NCBI GenBank assembly: GCA_038373865.1
Contig: JAXGGA010006454.1
Coordinates: forward strand, 1 to 64,000
Length of the DNA stretch: 64,000 nt
Origin: Uloborus plumipes
Taxonomy: Eukaryota; Arthropoda; Arachnida; Araneae; Uloboridae
Reading direction: 5' to 3'
Shown one piece after another: positions 54,831 through 64,000 of the stretch. The notes beneath the pieces were generated by a model. That model searched no databases, had not been told where the DNA came from, and saw only the letters and a list, made by a program, of their open reading frames with translations. The first letter of the stretch is position 1. Each line of letters starts with the position of its first letter. Both the position numbers and the translations under genes were made by a program.

Positions 54831-56973
54831 CAGTAGCCCCTCGTTATATCGCTCATTCGGATACATCGCTCTTTTCTTTTTCTCCCCCCCCCCCCCAAAA
54901 AAAAACTTTTATTTCGAAATCATTTTTGAGGAAATATGTAAGGTGCTCAGAAAAGGTCTCTTTTTCATTTATTTTGTCATCAATGAACAAAGCGAAGGTT
55001 CTTCTATTCTTCTGAATTCGCTGAAAAGAAGCAGCAAATTCCTGTCACCCAAACTTGTATACTGCAGAGACAGTTTGGAAACTACTGAACACTTTCTTTT
55101 GTATTGATACAATGCAGTGGCGGCTCGTGCCTTAATTTGGTGGGTGGGCCCGCAATTACATGTTTGCCCAATAATGCTTACACAGATAAAATGAAAGAAA
55201 CAACAGTTAGTAAACGAATACTTGGCGAAGTAAAATAATATTAAATTCAATTAATACAAACTTACATTTCAAAATTATCTCATTTGATTTGATGCTTAGG
55301 TTTTATATTTCAAATGCTACACCAGCCTCAACGCTTTGGAGCCGGGCAGTACACACGTTGAACCATAAGTCTTTTTTCTTTAGAGGACGGGATTGAGATT
55401 TTCACTCAAACCCTTTGGAACCGGGGATTTTTTCAAGGTTTCATATGTCTGGTACGACAGTTTATACCTTCTCTTTTCAATGGAAAAGAAATCTGTGGTT
55501 CAACTGTCGTACTACCTGGGTCAAAAGAAAAATTTCTAAAAAACAGCCCGGTTCCAAAAATGATCAATGTAATAATAATAACAGTATTTTGCACAGATGA
55601 CCAACTTTCTACACATCACTAACGCTAAGCAAGCCAGATCTCATAATTTTTGCCATTTTCAGACAGTGAAAATATTCATCACATCAAAAGTGTCACGACT
55701 CCTCACATATTACGGGACTATACTCAAACAGAAAAAGAACATTTATGCCTAAAAACACCCCAAAAAATTTCAACAATCTGCACCATGACTTTCTGAAAAG
55801 CTCTATTAAATTAAGGAATGCATAAGGTAAATAAATGACTAGATATGGCCATGCTTACAAGTTTTTTTTTTTTTTTTTTTTTAATTTGGATAAAAATGTT
55901 GCAATTTCAGTTCATGGAAAAACAAATTCTAACAGTGTTAGAGCTTAAAAATCTTACTTTTACAGCTATGATACTTGAATTAACTTTCAATTTTAATGTA
56001 TGTACATGTTTTTAAATGAATTGGAATACACTGGTTTAACCAGTTATTTTCCCACTCGCTTACCTATGGTCGTACTCAGACTAGTAATGGTCATGATAGC
56101 CGATTCGAATTATTTTCAGGAAATACACAAAGTTTTTAACAATATTAAAACACTTATTTTTCTTTTACAATATTACAGTATAATCAAATTTAACGGATCT
56201 TGTAAAACAAAGATGAAAGAGGGGTAATGAAATTGTTAATCTCTATGCCTATTAGTAATATGTGTTGAAAATGAAAAAGAAAGACCAAAAAAAAAAAAGA
56301 GGAAATGTTATAAAAATCAATAAAAAAAGAGTAAAAAGAAAAAAAAACGAGGAGCGCGAAATGAGAATCTTATCTTGGACACCAAGAGCTTGGGTCCACT
56401 CTGCAGGAGTTACAAGGGGTGTTTTCGCTCACCGCTCTTGTTAATTCAGCCATTGCGATTGGCTACAAGCGGAGGTATACTGTGGGCCGAACGCTCGCGG
56501 TCCTTTTAGTTCGTTCTGAAAGCTGTGCAAAGCGCTAAAAGGGGAATTGGAAAACTTTCTCGTGTTGTATTAGTGATGTGCAAGGGGAGGGAAGGCTGAA
56601 GGTTAAAATATGTTCTGTGCATTGTGTTTTTTTTTTTTTAACTGAAATACAAAACGATACATTTTAACTATGTATTTTTTCCTTCCATTTTTTCCGGGCC
56701 CGCCCCATAGTGAGGAGCCGCCTCTGATACAATGAGTGATAAGCATCTGTTAGTAATGTGTAGTAGTAATCTGTAAAAGTTATATTTTTTTGTTACTTTT
56801 GACTGAAAAAAAAGCTAATGTTCGAATAAATGAATTTTTAGGTATGTGCACGTGTAATTTTCTTGCATGCTGGATAGAAAACTATTTTTAGTGACCTCGG
56901 TTATATCGCGCTTTCGGATCTATCGTGCTTTTTTCTAGTCCCCCGAAAAGCGAGATATAACGAGGGGTTACTG
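54831..56973 (+). mobile_element. Tigger/pogo-like MITE with nested hAT
   Basis: The left end CAGTAGCCCCTCGTTATATC and right end (reverse) CAGTAACCCCTCGTTATATC are inverted repeats; TA on both sides (54829-54830 and 56974-56975). Removing the nested hAT and its duplication leaves about 523 bp, the size class of the other Tigger-like MITEs here. No transposase. Confidence 0.88.
55115..56726 (+). mobile_element. hAT-like element nested in Tigger MITE, 1612 bp
   Basis: Starts CAGTGGCGGCTCGTGCC and ends GAGGAGCCGCCTCTG; perfect 8-bp duplications ATACAATG at 55107-55114 and 56727-56734. It contains an imperfect hairpin near 55417-55556 and a lysine-rich 60-codon frame at 56262 that follows base composition. 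No transposase domain. Confidence 0.9.
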
Positions 56974-56975
56974 TA

Positions 56976-58198
56976 ATTGCAATATATTTCACAAACAATA
57001 AATCATTACAGAAATTAGTTAAAGTTTCTAGTACTTAAAATACACTAAAATTCTGAAATATCCTTTTATCCTGTCTCGTCCCTTTAAAAAGTCATAGGGG
57101 AAGGTCAAAGAGTACAATAATTTTTACGAATTGTATCGAAAAGCAACAAAACCATTCCTACATGCCCAGGGATGCAGTTGACAAAAATTTTTAGTTAAAC
57201 TCACCTTGAGTTATAGGGGACCCACCAAAAGAAAAATGGTTTGAAAAAACTAACTTTTTCATTTTTTACAAAAAAAACCCCAAATGTCACCCCTCCCCAT
57301 CCCACACACTGAATTGCACGTACACTTTAAAAAAAAAGGGGGGGGGGCAAGGAAGTTCTCTTGTCACCCCCTGGGCCCCTAAAGCAAGGGACCTGCTTTT
57401 ATGGCAAATAAGGTAAAATTTAATTTTGATGTTGTTTAAAGTTGTTTTTACTCTTTAAAACGCTCTCTGCTTTCCACGTCATAGGCTTGATAGTAGCTTT
57501 TTGCTTTGACACACGTAAGTAAACGATTACTGAAAAGCCGTCTTTCACAAGCTTTGCAGATGACCAAAAATGGGAATCGAGTTTCTCGTTAGACGCAAAT
57601 AGTGAAACCGCGCCGCAGCTTCCCAATTTCATTAAACCTCGCTAAAATTGGCGATTTTTCAAAAAAAATCAGCTGACTTCAGGACCTTATATTTCGATAA
57701 CGGGAGCGAAAGGTCAAAAATGCATTCATCCAGAAACATGATTTACAATGCCCTTTCGATTGGACGACCGTGCCAGATTCTTAATTAACGAAATGTCAAA
57801 AAAAGTTTTTACAAATGCTTCGCATAGTAATTGTAATGTATATTATTGTGGGCCGAAAATAACCAGCATTTCTGGACCACATATTCCTTGATTCCATATT
57901 CTCCATTCCTTGATCTGCCCTAATTGCGTTGAAGTGTGGAAAAAAAGTTTTTCCGAGATTTTTAGCAAATTGTTAAAAAACAAGAGAATTTCTATTTTCG
58001 ATAACGTGTAGGACGGAAAATGTGACATTAGCATAGAAATTCCATAAAAATTGAGAGGTCTGTGGTATAATTCCTTCCTTTCCACAAATGCCTAGAAGAT
58101 TTGGCAATTTCCTGTTTTTTTCTATGTTTCAATTCAAATTTAGTCACAAAGTTAAAATTCTGTTTTCGCTGCACTTATCTGAAATAACTACATTGTCT
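56976..58198. other. No gene recognised
   Basis: AT-rich. The block 57600-58080 is less biased in composition (for example TTCGATTGGACGACCGTGCC) but has no ORF with a domain; it may be an old repeat. Confidence 0.4.
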
Positions 58199-58206
58199 GT
58201 CACATG

Positions 58207-59207
58207 CAGGGTTGCCAGACGTCCCGGATTTCAAGGGACTGTCCCGTTTTTTGAGAAACTGTCCCGCGTCCCGGGAAACCTTGATACGGGACGGCTAAAG
58301 TCCCGTATTTTAAGCTAGGTGCAACATTTTACGAAACGAAACATTATTTTAAGAAAAAAATAATTAAATAAAAAGTGTGAAATAGAGTAATAAGAAAATT
58401 AATGGAATCATAATGTTTTTTTTTTCTTCTGTTCTAAAGTGTAAGGTTAGTGTTCTGTTTAGTTAGAGTAGAAATCATTGTGAGTGTCCATTCAACAAAA
58501 ATATAGTTCATTGTAAAAGTGGTGTAGCTATTTGTAAATGATTTTACTATGCCTTATTATTTAAAGCCCTTCTCAGTTATTTGCTTTAGAAAGCATTTTT
58601 AGTGCTCCGTTACTACGTATTAGTCACTAGATATTTATCTTTTGAAATGTGCTTTGCTTCGCTTTTAAGCTAAAAGATGTAACTAAATATTATTCCATTT
58701 AGCAAACAAATATGCATTTTTAAAATATGAAGATACACAATTTTTACAATGAATGACATAAATATAAATTGCAATGAGCTTTACTGTAAACCTAAAGGCA
58801 CAACAAAACTTTGAAAGAATTGTTACAGAAGTAAAAAATCAAGTAGCAGATGTGGTAGGAAAAAAAAAAAAAAAATGCCGACATTATATTGGAATAATTA
58901 TTATGCTATAATGTTTAAAAATAAAACTAGATTTTTTCCTATAGATATTGAATATTGAATTTTTATTTGTTTTAGGGTTACTTCTTATAGTTCAGGTAGT
59001 ACGGTTTAATTCAAAAATGTAATCAAAATTTTTCCACTAATTTTCATGGAGAAAAATAACAATATGCAATGGTAAAAAATGTAGTTTTTATTCATATGCT
59101 CGTTGAGTATTTTTTTTTCTTCATATATATTTATAAGAGACGTTTGATATTAAAGTCAAGGTCGTAAGCCTGTCCCGTATTTAGAGTTCTTAAATCTGGC
59201 AACCCTG
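58207..59207 (+). mobile_element. hAT-like element, 1001 bp
   Basis: Starts CAGGGTTGCCAGACGTCC and ends TTAAATCTGGCAACCCTG; perfect 8-bp duplications GTCACATG at 58199-58206 and 59208-59215. The left end repeats the words TGTCCCG and GTCCCGT. AT-rich interior without an ORF. Confidence 0.92.
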
Positions 59208-59215
59208 GTCACATG

Positions 59216-61137
59216 GAATGCATTTTTAGATATGAGAATGAGGTGCTCAAAATTTTTTCAAAATAATTTCCTAAAAATCTCAAAAACTGCATTTGAGTTT
59301 TTGAGATTTTTAGGCAGTGGCGTAGCAAGAACAAAATTAAGACTGCGCGAATAAATTTTGCGAGGCCCCTATTCCCCCCTTCCTCTCTACGTTCTAAGAT
59401 TGATTCCAGATCAAGTTATTCAACTATTCTGAAAAAGAAAAAACCGTATTTGTTGTCAATCATAAAAATTACAATATTTTACATTTTAAAAAGTATTTGA
59501 GATAAAAACGTACAATAGAAATAATTAAATATATTTTGGGTGTAGTTTGAACTACTTTGAAATGCTTGATTTATTTAATTTTTTGTCACAATATTTTGAT
59601 GAGCTATGAAATAATATTATAAATTATAAAACTGCAAATAAAAACTTTTTCATTATAATTTTATTGATATTGCGCTGTAAGAGAGCGGTTTGATGTTGCA
59701 CCCATTAGGGCAACTTTTTTGGCACAGCTGATTTGTTTCAGGAGAAAAAACAGACTTAAAATCAAGAAATTCTACTAATTGATCAAAAATTCATATTTAC
59801 AAAATTAGCATATCAACAACTAACAGTGCCTGAATAAAAGAAAGGAGGTGGGAACATTTTCAACAGTGTGTAAATGGTCTGTGCTGGGATTCAGTTCAGA
59901 AAATTTTGAGACAGTGGCCCGTCCAATTTGCAGTTTACTTTACTGGTACAATTTGAGAAAATAACCGTTGAGTTACAATTGTAATTTTCTTCTTTTTTTT
60001 TCAGTTCACTTGCATGGCTATAGGCTATAGTGTCATTCAATCTTTATTTTACTCTTGCCACATACACATTACAACTATTCACATTGGGTACAATCTAAAC
60101 TTCACTGACAATTAATTCAGATAAAAAATTCTTTTGCTGTTATTGTTGATGAATTTTTTCAGAAAAACATTTCGTTATGCTTAAAAATACTGATGAACAA
60201 TTTCTAGGAGTCCCCTGATCAAGCGGGGGGGGGGGGGGGGTTAATGGGCCTATTGGTAAATCAGGTTCTTAGTGTACGAAAACTCGTTTGATACGTTACC
60301 AAAACCATCAATGCATTCATGTTTTAGATTCTAGTTAAGCTTTAGCGGCCTTCTGGCATCGTACTGCAAAATTATTGGTGAAAAAATTTTGCAAAAAAGG
60401 GGTCACTAGAATGGCAGAGACCGATGAACTTGTCAGGAGGCCCTGAAGCAACCAAGCATAGGCATAGAATGACCAAAAGTTTTTTTTTTTTGGGGGGGGG
60501 GGAGCAGATGCCTTGAATTTCAGGAACTCATGCGGAACTCCTGCCCCCCCCCCTTTCACACACATTCTCGGATTTTTCACTTAGATTTTGAGCAAGAAAA
60601 TACATTATCTCTTAATACTCTCAAATTGATTTTTAAGAACACCTATTCTCATCCAAGATACAATGTAGGTCCGCTTCCGGAATTTCAGTGCGGATGTTTT
60701 GTTGGTAAATCGCTGCTTCCCTTACAATGTAGAAAGTCGAAAAAAATATAATTGATCTGTTTAGAACTGTCACAGAGAAGAAAATGTAGTCTTAAATAAA
60801 AAAGGAGTTTTGAAAGATTTAGTTCCAAAATGCATGAGTTTGAAGGGCTCTCCAAAAAAGAATCTTAAATAAAGGAGTATTGGAGGAGTTTTGACGGAAT
60901 GTACGAACCCCTGACACTTTTAAAATTATCCTTTTAGCAATGCAATATTTTGAAAGTCAAGATAAAATCTGGCGCAGAGAGGGGAAGAACATCCCCCAGA
61001 GGTCTTGCATTTAACATTATTGGCAATTCTAAGGGCTCTTTTGACCAAAACACTCTTCCAGAGGGTAATTCGGGCTGTGGGTAACACAAACCAGAGAAAG
61101 CATTCTTTTTGACGATTTTTGTCATAATATTGGAAAC
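59216..61137. other. No gene; unpaired ends and repeat relatives
   Basis: A hAT-type end CAGTGGCGTAGCAAGAAC starts at about 59314 without a partner. About 60200-60440 is related to the GGGGCCCC blocks at 26920-27600 (TTAATGGGCCTATTGGTAAA). About 60780-61080 has GGGCTCTCCAAAAAAG units. Poly-G at 60223-60240 and poly-C at 60542. Confidence 0.45.
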
Positions 61138-62275
61138 AAGAAGTTCTGTCAAGAACTAAACGAGCCTACTTTCCCGTACATCGACATCGGCATTCTAGCA
61201 TCTGATCATTATTCTCTTGATTATCTAAGACTAAAAATTATGTCAAACATACCTTTTTAGCACTTGAAGCTGATTTCTAAAAGCAAAATATACCTCTCTC
61301 ATCAGATGAAATAGACACATAAAAAGTAAATAAATGAATAAATAAAGTTTTGTCGCACCTTTTAAAGAATGTAACTGTTACAGTTCTTTCGTAGAAAAAT
61401 TCCTCAATTGTTTTCAAAAAAAGTTAAAAGTACAAAGTACATCAAAACACATTTTATCAAAGAAAGAAAAAAAAAAGAAAAAAAACTCGTCCGTTGATAA
61501 AATGTCTCGAATTTCACTTTTAATCCGTTGCCAGTTGTTAAATATAAATAAAGAATAGAATGCCCTCGTGAATGAAACATTTTTGTTACAAAAAAAAAAT
61601 CGTCTGCCAAAAATAATAATAATAATAAATTCAATAAAACAAATGAATAAATAAACAAAAAATCGTCTGCACAGTCAGTCATTTTTTTTCGGACTGTTTA
61701 CTCAAAAGTTATTAGGGGTGACAGCTTGCTTGAGCGGTTCAATGTTGAATGAAAAATTGTTCAAATCGGAAATGTAAATACGGGAATGAAGTATCCTTGA
61801 AAAGTTCTTTCCAACAAAAAAAAGTTTGTTCAAATCGGACTGTTCATTAAAAAGTTAGTATCGCGGGACCGGTTATTTGAACGGCTCAAAGTTGAACCAA
61901 AAATTGTTCAAATCAAAAAATCAAATATGGGAATGAGCTGTACTCGCCGAGATCTTTCCAACAAAAAAAAGTTTGTCCAAATCGGAATGTTCATTCAAAA
62001 GTTATTAGGGGGGGACAGACAGACAGACCGACCGACCGACAGACCGACAGACACACAAATTCCCCATCTCAATACCCTACTTTCAAATTTTTAATTTTTC
62101 GATATTCATTTTACCTCTTTTTTTTTTAACTTGGCGATATTTTTTGGACTTGGCGATATTTTTTTTAACTTGGCGATATTTTTTGGACTTGGCGATATTT
62201 TTTCGATGCATTAAGCTACTTTTAATACTTTTTTCGTCTTTCTTTTATTTTTAACGGGAAAGTAGGCTAAAAATC
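61138..62275 (+). mobile_element. Second copy of the foldback left half
   Basis: Closely matches 40971-42100 in the same orientation, from AAGAAGTTCTGTCAAGAACT to GGGAAAGTAGGCTAAAA. Short inverted ends AGCCTACTTTCCCGT lie at 61163 and 62268. Near the right end ACTTGGCGATATTTTTTGGA-type units repeat four times. It retains a CACTTGAAGCTGATTTCT block near 61260 that is absent from 40971-42100 but present, inverted, in the right arm near 43420. Non-coding. Confidence 0.85.
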
Positions 62276-63290
62276 AGGTACCAAACATTGAAAATTTCGA
62301 CGGAGGGCCTGAACCCCCCCCCCCCCCCTTTACATATGGGTATTCTACTAAGATAAAATGAATGAAAATATCTATAAATAGTCTGGGAGCAACTGGTTTT
62401 CCGTGCGCTTTTTGTGATACAATTATGACAGTTGGTTTTTCTGAAAGGTATTGGCACCAGGAATACGAATTCAGATGTTGCCACCCCCAAAAATAGTGCA
62501 GGGGGGCGTAAGGGGGGGTTAAAGTTTCTTCACTAAAATATTTATACACTGCGATGCAAAAGTTTAGACAAAATGCAAATATGTGAATAAAAAGAAAACT
62601 ACTTAACGAAATGCTTTCAAATTTTTACTGCAGGTACACAATATGGTCCCAAATACGTGTCTGGAGTTCTTATAACTATAACTGGAATCAAATTTTAGAT
62701 ATTACAAAAGACATTTTTTTACATTGTTGCAAAAATTTAGACAACAGTCAGATTTTATGCAAATATCCCTTGAAATGTGATCGGTGGAGGAAATGCGGGA
62801 CTGTATTATTCATTTATAAAGTGCAGAGATTGCTGAATAAATAATCAAAATCTCAAAAGCTCTTTAGTTCATTTAGTTCTCGTGTAAAGAAGAGGAGAAA
62901 GTTTGGAAGCCGAAATTTGAAAAAGGACCTACTTTATTAATTTTTTATCTTTTAAATCGGCTCTAGTATGGTAGTACATTGTTTTTTACTTTGTGAGAGC
63001 AAATTCAGACATACGTATCTATTAAAAAGTCCAAGAAAAAATTATATTTCTTAAGGATGAAGGTATTGAAAAAACGGCTCTGACTGACGATTCGCCCCTT
63101 AATCCTACAAAACTTCAACTTGGGTCAAAAACAGCACGTGACAGCATAAATAGATGAACAACTGAATCGGAATGCAAAAAAAAAAAAAAAAGAATTTTGC
63201 TTGAGCTTTTTCGGACAGAGTGGTCCAAATAAGCCAGATTTTAATGTGAAAAGCAGCATATGTATCATCGTGACTAAAAAATGAATGGTA
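62276..63290. other. No gene; possible Tc1-type end
   Basis: Poly-C tracts at 62313 and poly-G at 62500-62518. At about 62550 TACACTGCGATGCAAAAGTT followed by TAGACA resembles a Tc1-type terminal sequence; no opposite end was found. Short frames only. Confidence 0.35.
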
Positions 63291-63298
63291 CTTTCTTG

Positions 63299-63480
63299 CA
63301 GGCCCGTCATTCAGGGGGGGGGGGGGGGCAGGGGGGTCAATTGCCCCCCCCCCCCCGGCTTTGAGAAATCAGTGTATTTACATATAAGTGGGCGTGGTTT
63401 TTGATGTTTTCCGGTGAAATTACATTGTGTTTGGACCCTTTGCCCCCCCCCCCCTGGAAAAACTTGAAATGACGTCCCTG
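63299..63480 (+). mobile_element. hAT-like MITE, 182 bp
   Basis: Starts CAGGCCCGTCATTCAGG and ends GAAATGACGTCCCTG; 8-bp flanks CTTTCTTG (63291-63298) and CTTTCTTT (63481-63488) differ once. Poly-G and poly-C tracts inside. Confidence 0.75.
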
Positions 63481-63571
63481 CTTTCTTTGATAAAAACTAT
63501 TAAAATTGGAATGGAATTTATAAACGTATAAGGTTTCTCATCCTGAAAAATATTAAATAAAATTCATGCAT

Positions 63572-64000
63572 CTTATCAATCAAGTTTAATGAACATTAAA
63601 TTAATAAATTTAACGAAAATTATTTCTCATTCTTTTAAACTAACTTGTTTTGCCGTGAAAAAAGTTAAATATTAAAACTTAAATCCAGCTTTTAAAGTAG
63701 TTTCGTTTAAATGTTTACATAACTATAAATTAGTTATCTTATCAATCAAGTTTAATAAAAATTAAATTAATAAATTTAATGAATTAATTCACATTCTTTT
63801 AAATTGACTTGTTATGGAATGAAAAAAAGTTAAATATTAAAACTTAAATCCAAATTTTAGAGTAGTTTTGTTTAAATGTTTTAATAACTATCAATCAAGT
63901 TTAATAAAAATTAAATTAATAAATTTAATGAAAATTAATTCTCATTCTTTTAAATTAACTTATTATGCCGTGAAAAAAGTTAAATATTAAAACTTACATC
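63572..64000 (+). repeat. AT-rich tandem array reaching the window edge
   Basis: Units begin TATCAATCAAGTTTAAT at 63574, 63740 and 63889 (spacing 166 and 149 bp). Each includes AATTAATAAATTTAA, a TTCTTTTAAA block and GTTAAATATTAAAACTTA. The third unit runs off the window, so the array may continue. No ORF. Confidence 0.85.

Overview
This is AT-rich eukaryotic nuclear DNA, most likely from an arthropod and plausibly an arachnid. There are no operons and almost no long open frames. Nearly everything recognisable is transposon-derived. The lineage guess rests on the mix of families: hAT, piggyBac, pogo/Tigger-type and Harbinger miniature elements, Helitron-like elements, a tRNA-derived SINE, a Tc1 transposase, a LINE fragment and a DUF7869-like fragment. 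No species marker gene is present.

Only one stretch looks like a host protein-coding exon: a GC-rich terminal exon on the minus strand (28613-29441). It has ankyrin repeats, a good splice acceptor and a nearby AATAAA. All other coding similarity belongs to broken transposase or retroelement genes: piggyBac (11693-12282), a THAP-domain fragment (about 13790-14020, minus), a ZMYM1-type hAT transposase (14405-15799), a DUF7869-like fragment (40172-40830), a LINE (46054-46900, minus) and a Tc1 transposase (52457-53390, minus).

Layout. 1-1940: diverged direct-repeat units carrying two oppositely oriented Tigger-like MITEs. 2671-2815: 30-bp tandem repeat. 2906-7930: a Helitron-like element split by a foldback-type insertion, which carries a hAT element, which in turn carries a TIR element with an embedded tRNA-like segment. 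8274-12459: an internally deleted piggyBac holding a 2.8-kb hAT element; an inverted relative of that hAT lies at 21804-24068. 13.3-16 kb: AT microsatellite, THAP fragment and hAT transposase. 19-25 kb: Harbinger MITE, hAT MITEs and a SINE. 25.5-28.5 kb: Tigger-like MITE, GGGGCCCC-type diverged repeats and a CCGACTTT MITE. 28.6-29.4 kb: ankyrin exon. 30.4-34 kb: three further TIR elements, including a 1365-bp near-perfect palindrome at TTAA. 37.9-43.8 kb: candidate Helitron, DUF7869-like fragment and a large foldback. 46-54 kb: LINE, hAT-like element, complete Helitron, MITE and Tc1. 54.8-57 kb: hAT inside Tigger. 58-63.5 kb: hAT MITEs and a second copy of the foldback arm. 63.57 kb to the end: AT-rich tandem array.

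The elements show insertions into insertions, many with target-site duplications that can be read directly. I saw no CRISPR array, rRNA, complete tRNA gene or novel defence-like system. The most unusual structures are the two-copy TIR element with an internal pol III-like tRNA segment, the long palindromes, and the single GC-rich ankyrin exon.
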